Positions 10,870-19,346 of a DNA stretch of 22,673 nt are shown here, piece after piece. A program made the translations under genes and the position numbers. Origin of the DNA: an uncultured Clostridia bacterium. GTDB taxonomy: Bacteria; Bacillota; Clostridia; TANB77; CAG-508. The notes below the pieces were generated by a model. That model made no database searches. It was not told where the DNA came from and worked only from the letters and a program-made list of their open reading frames with translations. Location of the stretch: NCBI GenBank assembly GCA_934162615.1, contig CAKPJK010000023.1:1-22673 (forward strand). The letters are read 5' to 3'. Each line of letters begins with the position of its first letter. Position 1 is the stretch's first letter.

Positions 10870-12114
10870 TTGAGTAAAGTTTTAGGAATTATTGCAGAAT
10901 ACAATCCATTTCATAATGGTCATTTACACCATTTGCAAACATCTCAAAGTTTGATTAACGCAGATTATACTGTAGCCATTATAAGTGGAAATTTTACACA
11001 AAGAGGTTCAACTTCAATTGTTGATAAATGGTCAAAAGCCAAAATGGCTTTAAACAACGGAATTGACTTAGTTATAGAATTACCTGTTTTATACTCAATT
11101 TCTAGTGCTGAGAATTTTGCTGATGGAGCAATTAAAATTTTAAATTCATTAGGTATTATAGATTATTTATCATTTGGAGCAGAAACAACTGATATCAACT
11201 CTTTACGTACAATTGCAGACATTTTACGTACAGAACCTCCAGAATACAAAAATATATTATCCACAGAACTTGATAAAGGTTTATCATTTCCAAAAGCACG
11301 TGAAAAAGCATTATTAGAATATACATCAAATTTAGACAATAAATTATATTTTAAAAATATTTTATCATCACCTAATAATATTTTAGGTATTGAATATTTA
11401 AAAGCCTTAAAAAAATACAATAGTACCATAAAACCATTATGTATTAAAAGAATCAATGCAGAATACAATAGTAAAAATTTTTCCAATAATTTTGGCAGTG
11501 CAACCGCAATAAGAGAACTAATAAAAAATAATGATTATAATACAATAAAAAAACTTACGCCTGAATGTACATATTCAATTTTAGCCGATAATTTACAAAA
11601 TGGTTCTATAGTTCCTGAAATAAATATTTTTGAAAAGGAAATTATTTATAATTTAAGAAAAATGAGTATTGAACGAATAGCTAACATTCCTGATGTTAGT
11701 GAGGGATTAGAATTTTCAATAAAAAAAGCTGCTAATTCTTGTAATAATATAAAAGAATTTTTGGATATTACAAAATCAAAACGTTATACACTTACTAGAT
11801 TACAACGTATTCTTTTATATGTTTTACTTGATATCTCAAAAGAAGATATTAAACTCTCTAAAAAAATCGATACTCCTTATATTAGAATACTTGGCTTTAC
11901 TGAAAACGGAAAAAAATTAGTTTCAGAAATTGCTTCTAAAAATTCATCTTTGCCTTTAATTACTTCTGTTAAAAAATTTATTGATACTAATACTGATTCG
12001 AATTTAAATACAATGCTCAAAAAAGATATTTTGGCAACAAATATTTACACACTTGGATATAAAAAGTTTTCTCTTTCTAACTTAGATTTTAAAAAGAGAA
12101 TTGAAGAGGTTTAA
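10870..12114 (+). CDS. tmcAL: tRNA(Met) cytidine acetate ligase (TmcAL, YlbM family)
   Basis: The family makes N4-acetylcytidine at the wobble position of elongator tRNA-Met, using acetate and ATP. The N-terminal nucleotidyltransferase fold is marked by IIAEYNPFHNGHLHHL with the HxGH motif (His15-Asn-Gly-His18), then ISGNFTQRGSTSIVDKW and FGAETTD. The rest is the family's helical C-terminal part. At 414 residues the length is normal. Start TTG 10870 is preferred over GTG 10861: AAGGTG is 6 nt before the TTG, and homologues begin just before the (V/L)GIIAEYNPF segment. It is the only rightward host gene here, alone and convergent with the P-type ATPase gene. Confidence 0.92.
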   Translation: MSKVLGIIAEYNPFHNGHLHHLQTSQSLINADYTVAIISGNFTQRGSTSIVDKWSKAKMALNNGIDLVIELPVLYSISSAENFADGAIKILNSLGIIDYLSFGAETTDINSLRTIADILRTEPPEYKNILSTELDKGLSFPKAREKALLEYTSNLDNKLYFKNILSSPNNILGIEYLKALKKYNSTIKPLCIKRINAEYNSKNFSNNFGSATAIRELIKNNDYNTIKKLTPECTYSILADNLQNGSIVPEINIFEKEIIYNLRKMSIERIANIPDVSEGLEFSIKKAANSCNNIKEFLDITKSKRYTLTRLQRILLYVLLDISKEDIKLSKKIDTPYIRILGFTENGKKLVSEIASKNSSLPLITSVKKFIDTNTDSNLNTMLKKDILATNIYTLGYKKFSLSNLDFKKRIEEV

Positions 12115-12134
12115 ATATTAGTTTAATATTTTTT
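12113..12134 (+). terminator. Terminator of tmcAL
   Basis: AAATATTA (12113-12120) pairs with TAATATTT (12124-12131) around a GTT loop, followed by T residues. It overlaps the tmcAL stop codon. The stem is entirely A/T, so it is weak alone. Confidence 0.5.
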
Positions 12135-12144
12135 CATAAAATAT

Positions 12145-12183
12145 GCATAAAGAGAAAATACGAAAAATATTTTCTCCCTATGC
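12145..12183. terminator. Hairpin between convergent genes
   Basis: GAGAAAATA/TATTTTCTC (9 bp) is flanked, after a 2-nt internal loop, by GCATA/TATGC. It sits between tmcAL and the ATPase gene, with T-rich sequence on both sides, and probably serves both. Confidence 0.6.
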
Positions 12184-12239
12184 ACTATTATTTTACCAAT
12201 TTTCTATTAATTCCACCATGAATCAACTAATTATAATTT

Positions 12240-14303
12240 TTATTTTAAAATTCTAAGTGTATTAAATATTGTAATCAAAGTAACACCAACATCAGCAAAA
12301 ACTGCTTGCCACATATCGGCAACTCCTAATAAACTTAAAACTAAAGTCAATATTTTAACGCCAATTGAGAAAATTAAATTTTGTTTAATAATTCTATTTG
12401 TCTTTTTAGAAACTTCAATTGCATCAACAATTTTAGAAAGTTCATCTGTCATTATTACAACATCAGATGCCTCTATTGCAGAACTTGAACCAATTCCTCC
12501 CATTGAAATTCCAACATCAGCTCTTGCTAGTACTGGGCTATCATTTATTCCATCACCAACAAATGCAACTTTTTGATGTTCATCTCTTTTTGCAATTATT
12601 GTATCTAATTCATTGTATTTATCTTGTGGTAACATTTCTGATTTTACTGCTTTTATGCCAACTTCTTTTGCAATTTTTTCTGCGATTTCTTTTTTGTCAC
12701 CTGTAAACATTTTTGTGTTTATCCCTAATTTATGAAGTTTTTCCATTGTCTCTTTTGTTGATGGTTTTATTTCATCTGTTAGGACTATTTTTCCAACAAC
12801 ATTTCCGTCTATATTTAGGTATAAAACCGTTCCAACAATATTTTCTTTATCTGCATTTGTAAATTCTGCATTTCCTATTTTTATTGTTTTTCCTTCATAT
12901 TGATATTGAAGGCCTTTTCCTGAAACCTCTTCAAAATTCTCAACATTCTCTATTTCTTTTTGTGTTTCTTCATATTTTTTTAATATTGATTTTGCTATTG
13001 GATGATTTGAATTTTTTTCGCCCATTGCAAAATATTTTAGAACATCTTGTTTTGTGTAGTTTGCATCAATTGCTTGTATTTCTGATACTGCAAAATTTCC
13101 TGTTGTAATTGTTCCTGTTTTATCAAATATAATTTCTTTGATATCTTTTATTCCATCTAAATAGTCACTACCTTTAATCAATATTCCTTTTTTAGATGCC
13201 TTACCTATTCCTGAAAAATAACTTAATGGAACTGATATTGCTATTGAGCATGGGCATGAAATTACTAAGAATATTAGTGCTTTATAAATACTTTCTTTGT
13301 AAGTAACTCCTTCTATAATTAGTGGCATGAATATTGCTACTAATAATGCAAGCCCCATTACAACCGGTGTATAAATTTTTGCTGCTTTTGATACAAATGT
13401 CTCTGTTTTTGCTTTTTTGTCTGTTGCATTTTCAACTAAGTTTAATATTTGACTTACTGTACTGTTTTCATATGTTTGCTCAACTTTTACTTCTATTAAT
13501 CCATTTGTGTTTATACTTCCTGATAGAACTTTGCTATTTTCTGCTACTTCTAAAGGTTCACTTTCACCTGTTAATGCTGAATTGTCAATTTGAGCATTTC
13601 CTTTTATTACAATACCATCTAGTGGTATTTTTTCTCCTGTTTTTACAAGAATAACATTACCAATTTTTACTTTGTCTGGTGTTACTTGTTCCCATTCTTC
13701 ACCTTGTTTCAAGTTTGCATATTCTGGTTTTATATTCATTAAATCTGATATTGATTTTCTTGTTTTATTAACAGCTTTTGATTCTAAGATTTTTCCTATT
13801 TCATATAGTGTAATTACCATTAGTCCTTCTGAATTTTTTCCAACTAAATATGCTCCAATTGCTGATACTACAATTAGCATATTTTCGTCTAATACTTTAT
13901 TTTTGAATAATTGTTTAAATCCTTTTTTTGCTGTTTTATATAGCAATATAGCAAATGCTATTATTGTTAAAACATTTGTAACAATTGCACTAAAATTTCC
14001 AATTACAGCAATTAAATATATTGCAATTCCTATAATTATTCTTGCAAAATCATTTCCATTATGTTCTTCTTTATCTTTATTTTCTTCACCATCTTCAAGT
14101 ACTTCAACATCTGGTTCTAATTTTTGAACTATTTTTGTTATCTCCTTTTTTGGACTTGGTTTGTCTGTTTTAAATGTTAATTTTAGTGTTGAAAAATTAA
14201 CAACTACATCTTCATATCCTTCTGTTTTTGCTATTTCGTCTTCTACTTTTTTTGCACACGCTGCGCAATCTAATCCTTCTAATGTATATTTATAACTCTT
14301 CAA
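12240..14303 (-). CDS. cadA: P1B-type ATPase, Cd2+/Zn2+ (Pb2+) exporter
   Basis: ATP-driven efflux pump of the inner membrane, 687 residues. In order: an N-terminal heavy-metal domain with GLDCAACA (Cys13, Cys16), transmembrane helices, actuator TGES (245-248), the CPC metal site in ISCPCSIAISVP (350-352), phosphorylated Asp394 in DKTGTIT, the P1B motif SNHPIAKS, and GDGINDSP in the P domain. The last helix carries ADVGVTLITIFN, whose Asp matches the Zn/Cd/Pb group. Start TTG 14301-14303 is chosen because AAGGAAGTGA precedes it; GTG 14310-14312 has no usable site. It overlaps the end of the regulator gene by 14 nt, so the two are co-transcribed and probably coupled. The gene name is by similarity; zntA would also be fair. 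Confidence 0.92.
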   Translation of the reverse strand: MKSYKYTLEGLDCAACAKKVEDEIAKTEGYEDVVVNFSTLKLTFKTDKPSPKKEITKIVQKLEPDVEVLEDGEENKDKEEHNGNDFARIIIGIAIYLIAVIGNFSAIVTNVLTIIAFAILLYKTAKKGFKQLFKNKVLDENMLIVVSAIGAYLVGKNSEGLMVITLYEIGKILESKAVNKTRKSISDLMNIKPEYANLKQGEEWEQVTPDKVKIGNVILVKTGEKIPLDGIVIKGNAQIDNSALTGESEPLEVAENSKVLSGSINTNGLIEVKVEQTYENSTVSQILNLVENATDKKAKTETFVSKAAKIYTPVVMGLALLVAIFMPLIIEGVTYKESIYKALIFLVISCPCSIAISVPLSYFSGIGKASKKGILIKGSDYLDGIKDIKEIIFDKTGTITTGNFAVSEIQAIDANYTKQDVLKYFAMGEKNSNHPIAKSILKKYEETQKEIENVENFEEVSGKGLQYQYEGKTIKIGNAEFTNADKENIVGTVLYLNIDGNVVGKIVLTDEIKPSTKETMEKLHKLGINTKMFTGDKKEIAEKIAKEVGIKAVKSEMLPQDKYNELDTIIAKRDEHQKVAFVGDGINDSPVLARADVGISMGGIGSSSAIEASDVVIMTDELSKIVDAIEVSKKTNRIIKQNLIFSIGVKILTLVLSLLGVADMWQAVFADVGVTLITIFNTLRILK

Positions 14304-14643
14304 TGTGTTCACTTCCTTTCTTTACAATTTGTTCGATGTGTTCATCGTCTAAACTGTAAAATATTGTTTTTCCTTCTCTTCTGAATTTTACTAATTTTGA
14401 CTGTTTTAGTAATCTTAGTTGATGTGATATTGCTGATTGTGTTGTTCCACAAATATTTGCTATGTCACACACACATAGTTCTTCTTCTAGCAAAGCATAT
14501 ATTATTTTCATTCTTGTTGAATCTGCAAATACTTTAAATAACTCCGCTAAGTCATATATAAAGCCGTCTTCTGGCATTTTTTGTTTTACTTTTTTTACTG
14601 TTTCTTCATGCAATACATTGCATTCTAAAAAATTCTCTTCCAT
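14290..14643 (-). CDS. ArsR/SmtB-family metal-responsive repressor, CadC-like
   Basis: Winged-helix repressor of 117 residues, expected to release DNA when it binds Cd/Zn/Pb and so switch on the ATPase gene that follows. The DNA-reading helix is TTQSAISHQLRLLKQ (about 67-81). Both known metal sites are visible: the thiolate site (Cys8 at the N-terminus, with Cys57 and Cys59 in ELCVCDIA) and the C-terminal helix site (D100-x-H102 with H113 and E116 in DDEHIEQIV...SEHIEEL). Only CadC-type members carry both. Start ATG 14641-14643 follows AAAGGTAGAAAT. A palindromic operator sits at 14670-14689, so the gene is probably autoregulated. Confidence 0.92.
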   Translation of the reverse strand: MEENFLECNVLHEETVKKVKQKMPEDGFIYDLAELFKVFADSTRMKIIYALLEEELCVCDIANICGTTQSAISHQLRLLKQSKLVKFRREGKTIFYSLDDEHIEQIVKKGSEHIEEL

Positions 14644-14669
14644 ATTTCTACCTTTCTTTTCATTTGATT

Positions 14670-14689
14670 ATATGAATAACTGTTCATAT
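14670..14689. promoter_or_regulatory. ArsR/CadC operator palindrome
   Basis: ATATGAA (14670-14676), 6 bp, TTCATAT (14683-14689): perfect arms matching the SmtB/CadC/CzrA type of site (TGAA-N6-TTCA). It lies at about +2 to +21 of the predicted transcript, so binding would block transcription. Confidence 0.8.
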
Positions 14690-14697
14690 GTAATTCT

Positions 14698-14726
14698 ATT
14701 ATATGCTTATGAAATTTTTTTGTCAA
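14698..14726 (-). promoter_or_regulatory. Metal-resistance operon promoter, exact consensus
   Basis: Minus strand: -35 TTGACA (14721-14726), 17-bp spacer, -10 TATAAT (14698-14703). A very strong promoter held off by the operator just downstream. Confidence 0.85.
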
Positions 14727-14780
14727 CACTTTTTATAAAAAGTTTATAAATTATTTTTTATATTGCTTTTACAATAAAAG

Positions 14781-14814
14781 AAGAGATTTGTATGTTTATA
14801 TACAAATCCCTCTT
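14781..14814 (-). terminator. Terminator of the 106-residue gene
   Basis: GATTTGTAT/ATACAAATC 9-bp stem with a 6-nt loop, extended after a two-base bulge by AAGA/TCTT. It lies between the stop at 14820 and the metal operon promoter, with CTTTTATTG following on the minus strand. Confidence 0.7.
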
Positions 14815-14819
14815 GTCTT

Positions 14820-15140
14820 TTATCTTAAGACTGCTGTATTTCCATCCCAAGATAAAATTTTCAAACCGTAACTTTTTATTTCATCCGTTACGATTTCTTT
14901 TGCTTTCTCACAAAATTGTTTGTGAAAATTGTTTTCACCAAATAACCCACAACATTTTTTGAATGTTTCATCAAAGTCTATCCGTTCCTCTTTCAGATTT
15001 TTTTCAATCTGATCATGGATTATCTTTATTGCCCGCTCATTTGCTTTTTCTAGGTGCCTGTAATAACTGTCTTCTGCACCTATTGTCATTAAGATGTCAT
15101 ATCTCGCTTGTTTGTCTTCCATAATTTCTTCTATATGCAT
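14820..15140 (-). CDS. Hypothetical protein, 106 residues
   Basis: No family recognised. It is mainly helical and charged (DKQARYDILMTIGAEDSYYR, then NERAIKIIHDQIEKNLKEE). Two Cys lie in the middle (FKKCCGLFGE) and one follows (KQFCEKAKEI). It ends in a short strand-like IKSYGLKILSWDGNTAVLR. No signal peptide or membrane helix. Start ATG 15138-15140 follows AGGAGGATGTAGG. It has its own near-consensus promoter and terminator, so it is a separate unit between spoIIP and the metal operon. The vicinal Cys pair beside a metal operon is noted, but no metal role is claimed. Confidence 0.7.
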   Translation of the reverse strand: MHIEEIMEDKQARYDILMTIGAEDSYYRHLEKANERAIKIIHDQIEKNLKEERIDFDETFKKCCGLFGENNFHKQFCEKAKEIVTDEIKSYGLKILSWDGNTAVLR

Positions 15141-15182
15141 CCTACATCCTCCTATACATACTTGTACATTAGTTACATAGTT

Positions 15183-15211
15183 ATTATATCATATTTGTAA
15201 TTTCCAGTCAA
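15183..15211 (-). promoter_or_regulatory. Promoter of the 106-residue gene
   Basis: Minus strand: -35 TTGACT (15206-15211), 17-bp spacer, -10 TATAAT (15183-15188) preceded by TGA (extended -10). Confidence 0.75.
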
Positions 15212-15242
15212 TTTTATGTATATCGCATCCAATAATATATTT

Positions 15243-16496
15243 TTATTTCAAAACCTCATTCATAACTGCAGACAAATATTTCATACTAGTCAAGCACTGG
15301 TCAAGCGTATTCCCAGTTGAACCAATTTCCATAATATTAGCATACTTACCTGTATGTTGATTATATCTAGACTTTGTAAGCATAATCGGTTTAAACAAAC
15401 CCGGATACATCTCTTCCGCCTTTTGCTGAACCTTAACAGCAAACTTCAAATTCTGTTGCCAATTCGGATGCCATAATCCTCCTTCGTTCGTGCCTATAAC
15501 AAACATAATTTGAGCAGCATAATCGTCACCTATCTTAACTGTTGGTGCATAATCAGGTCTTGAACCTACTGCATCTCTATGTAAATCAATTATAATATCC
15601 GACTGACTTGTTTTTAAAATATTTTCTACAGTTTGCAATGAACGTGTATATGAGCCAGTATATGATGGATAATCATGATATGAAGTATCATGTATTACAT
15701 TTATATTATACTGTTTAAGATAATTTTCTAACTCATTTCCTACTCGTATTACAGAATAATTTTTATCTGTTGTTCTATAATTACCTGTTTGTGAATATTG
15801 ATATTTTTCACTTGGTGTATAACTTTCACAACTATGTGTATGAAATATCAATATATTTTTATTGTCAATTTTTATATTTGGATTTAGTATATCTTCTGTC
15901 AAATTATATGTTGTTTGATTTTTTATTTTTACATTTCCATATTGTGCATTTGCATTTTCTGCTATTGGATTCGGTGTAACTACTTCTGTTTTTAATCCAC
16001 CATTACTTGCCAAAATCATTTGACTATCATCTGTGTTAACATTTTTAGTATCATTTTTATTCTCATTTTTTGTATTATTTTTATCATTGTTTCCATTAGA
16101 ATCAGCAATTTGACTATTCTTTTTTTCTATTTCTTCCATTCCCTTTATAGTACTAATTTCAGTTTCAAGAAAACTTTCAAAAATTTTATTTTCAGTATCT
16201 TTCGTATTTACTTGGTTTTCATCTTTTTCTAAATTTGCCATTACTGGAATTGTTCTATTTAAACATTTTTTTAACTCCTCACTTTTTATTTTTAAAATAT
16301 TATTAATACTCGTCGTTCCTATTTTATTTCCTATTCTGTTTCCAACATCTGTATTTGTTTTTAAATTTTCTTTTTCAGAATTTTTTTCTTTATACGCAAA
16401 AAATCTTGTAGTACCTGTAATAATAACAATTATTATCATAGCTCCTACAAGATATTTTACTATATCTCTTGCTTTTAATACAGTTACATTAAACAT
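15243..16496 (-). CDS. spoIIP: Stage II sporulation protein P
   Basis: Membrane-anchored amidase/endopeptidase that, with SpoIID and SpoIIM, thins septal peptidoglycan so the mother cell can engulf the forespore. It has 417 residues: a membrane anchor (about 13-31, VGAMIIIVIITGTT), then a long Asn/Lys-rich low-complexity stalk (about 35-200). The catalytic domain follows, with NILIFHTHSCESYTPSE, IIIDLHRDAVGSRP and a C-terminal NIMEIGSTGNT Glu motif. Start ATG 16494-16496 is preferred over ATG 16500-16502 because AAGGAG lies 7 nt before the former. In many spore formers gpr precedes spoIIP; here a WG-repeat gene does. It shows that the host forms spores. Confidence 0.93.
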   Translation of the reverse strand: MFNVTVLKARDIVKYLVGAMIIIVIITGTTRFFAYKEKNSEKENLKTNTDVGNRIGNKIGTTSINNILKIKSEELKKCLNRTIPVMANLEKDENQVNTKDTENKIFESFLETEISTIKGMEEIEKKNSQIADSNGNNDKNNTKNENKNDTKNVNTDDSQMILASNGGLKTEVVTPNPIAENANAQYGNVKIKNQTTYNLTEDILNPNIKIDNKNILIFHTHSCESYTPSEKYQYSQTGNYRTTDKNYSVIRVGNELENYLKQYNINVIHDTSYHDYPSYTGSYTRSLQTVENILKTSQSDIIIDLHRDAVGSRPDYAPTVKIGDDYAAQIMFVIGTNEGGLWHPNWQQNLKFAVKVQQKAEEMYPGLFKPIMLTKSRYNQHTGKYANIMEIGSTGNTLDQCLTSMKYLSAVMNEVLK

Positions 16497-16530
16497 ACAC
16501 ATTCTCCTTGTTTCTTTAGTCTACTATATA

Positions 16531-16560
16531 TATGTATATTCAATTAACTGTAAAAATATT
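16531..16560 (-). promoter_or_regulatory. Possible sigma-E-type promoter of spoIIP
   Basis: Minus strand: AATATT (16555-16560), then TATACATA (16531-16538) about 16-18 bp on, resembling the sigma-E pattern ATA...CATACAnT. spoIIP is known to be sigma-E controlled in other species. The match is loose in AT-rich DNA. Confidence 0.3.
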
Positions 16561-16589
16561 CTTATTTACTTTTTATTTTCAATAACTTA

Positions 16590-17966
16590 TTATTGTTTAT
16601 TTTCATTTGTTGAATCACTAGAACTTTTACTTGAACTACTATTCATATTTGGACTTTGTTCATCCAAGAATTCCTCAATATTTATTTTTCTGTCATTTGC
16701 ATTCATATAATAATATTTTTTACCTGAACTAATTGTCATATATGCATCATCTAATACAGGTCTAATTACCATATCACCTGTTGAATTTACTAAAGCATAT
16801 TTTTTATTTTGGCATACAACCATCAAATTATAATCAGGTATTATTAATAAGTTTATTGCCTCCTTATTGCTTGTTGCAATATATCCAAAACTATCATATT
16901 CAAAATTTAATAATGTTTTTCCATTCTTATCAAAAGCTCCCCAAAGTTTATCTTTTCTAGCTGGTATCATTCCATTATCTAATAAATATTTATTTTTTAT
17001 GTTATTCTTTTCAAATTGTGTATTGTCAATTCCTATTTGATCATACTCAATATAAATTTTGATATTTCCTTTTGAATCTATTACACCATACTTTTTATCC
17101 TTTTCTGCAATATATAATCCAGAATCACTATCTACCAATTCCAAACTATCATATAATAGTTGTACTTTTGTTTCTCTTTTTGAAGATATTATTCCTTCTT
17201 TATTATTGCTTGTAACAAGAAAATCTCCTGTATTTTGTAAATATTCAATATTATCATATTTTGCTTCTATTATTGCATTTCCTTTTGTGTCAATTACGGC
17301 ATATATTTTTCCTTGGTCTTTTGTAACAACTAACATATTGTTTAAAACAGCCTTTTGATTTACAAAATTATCGCTAATTGCATCATATCCATAGTCTAAC
17401 ACTTTAGAAGAGTATGTTTGAATTAAATATGGCATTGTGTATATATATACTCTATTACTATCTGTATCATACTTAAATGAAACATTAAACGCATTTTCTA
17501 AAGCATCTGATGTTACATATAATTTTCCATTCATTGCTTTTACTGGTTTGTTTGCATAGTAATAATCATAATTTCCATCACTATTTTCCAATACTAATTT
17601 ATATATTTTATTTGAATTTAATACAAAGTTTGCAATCTCGTTTTCATTTTGAATATAGCATTTACTTGCATCTTCAGATTTATCAGTATATTCTCCATTA
17701 TAACTTTGATACCCCAAATAAGAAGCAATTTCTTTTATTGGAAAATAAACAGTTCCATCTGCTTCCACAACCATCATATCCTTAACCTTATCGTTTGAAT
17801 TTCCATCAATATATAATTTTAATTCTCCATTTTTTATGTACATAAGAACACCAAGTACACTTATAATAGCAATTATAATAACTGCTATTAATATCAGTAT
17901 TATTTTTGCTACTTTTTTCGAGCTATCCTTTTTCTTATAGTTCACACTTTCATCAATTAAATTCAT
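16590..17966 (-). CDS. Membrane-anchored WG-repeat protein with stalk-like domain
   Basis: 458 residues. A short basic N-terminus precedes one membrane helix (about 19-43, IILILIAVIIIAIISVLGVL), so the bulk lies outside the membrane. Residues about 65-165 resemble the copper-amine-oxidase N-terminal/stalk domain (VEADGTVYFPIKEIASYLGY, GKLYVTSDALENAF, RVYIYT). Five WG/KWG-type repeats follow (about 215-430), each of the form (Y/W)G(V/A)(I/F)D..G...I...YD. The tail is Ser/Asn-rich. The start is ATG 17964-17966 with AAAGGAATGA upstream; an in-frame TTG at 17994-17996 has no site. Function unknown; WG proteins are often cell-envelope proteins in Clostridia. No catalytic motif seen. Confidence 0.8.
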   Translation of the reverse strand: MNLIDESVNYKKKDSSKKVAKIILILIAVIIIAIISVLGVLMYIKNGELKLYIDGNSNDKVKDMMVVEADGTVYFPIKEIASYLGYQSYNGEYTDKSEDASKCYIQNENEIANFVLNSNKIYKLVLENSDGNYDYYYANKPVKAMNGKLYVTSDALENAFNVSFKYDTDSNRVYIYTMPYLIQTYSSKVLDYGYDAISDNFVNQKAVLNNMLVVTKDQGKIYAVIDTKGNAIIEAKYDNIEYLQNTGDFLVTSNNKEGIISSKRETKVQLLYDSLELVDSDSGLYIAEKDKKYGVIDSKGNIKIYIEYDQIGIDNTQFEKNNIKNKYLLDNGMIPARKDKLWGAFDKNGKTLLNFEYDSFGYIATSNKEAINLLIIPDYNLMVVCQNKKYALVNSTGDMVIRPVLDDAYMTISSGKKYYYMNANDRKINIEEFLDEQSPNMNSSSSKSSSDSTNENKQ

Positions 17967-18063
17967 TACAAATATCATTCCTTTCTCACGGGACAAATCC
18001 AGTTAGAAAATATAAAAATTTTCTCATTGATTTTCCTTTTTTCTTGAGTATTAGATATTCAAA

Positions 18064-19191
<1,128 letters not shown>

Positions 19192-19203
19192 TCTTTCCTC
19201 CTG

Positions 19204-19346
19204 GGGATTTAGGGACGTTCCTTAAAATCCCTTTATAAAGGGATTTTGGGACACTCCTTAAATCCATATTTTTTATATTTGCGGTCTTCTAAGGAGTGTC
19301 CCGAATTCCCTCGAAAGAGGGAATTCAAGGAACGTCCCTAAATCCC
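19204..19346. repeat. 143-bp nested inverted-repeat element (paper fold: four-way junction)
   Basis: Outer arms GGGATTTAGGGACGTTCCTT (19204-19223) and its exact reverse complement (19327-19346) pair over 20 bp. Between them, with no unpaired base at the junctions, are three hairpins. H1 is a 24-nt perfect palindrome (19224-19247). H2 is a 13-bp stem (19248-19260 with 19290-19302) and a 29-nt loop. H3 is a 10-bp stem with GAAA loop (19303-19326). The outer and H2 stems share a motif, GGGAC(GT/AC)TCCTT, and differ by paired changes. The right arm overlaps the last 9 bases of queA; the left arm ends at the tgt Shine-Dalgarno. It resembles REP/BIME or MITE-type elements. No transposase is in the window. 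Confidence 0.9.

Noticed and set aside
11163..11486. A 107-codon leftward frame inside tmcAL
   Set aside because: Antisense shadow of a clear tmcAL coding region, with no ribosome-binding site or neighbour context.
13672..14127. A 151-codon rightward frame opposite the P-type ATPase gene
   Set aside because: The ATPase reading on the other strand has every family motif. The antisense product is hydrophobic low-complexity sequence typical of a shadow frame.
19204..19346. A preQ1 riboswitch controlling tgt
   Set aside because: preQ1 aptamers are short pseudoknots with C/A-rich tails. This region is a nest of long perfect stems with repeated arms and overlaps the end of queA, so a repeat element fits better.
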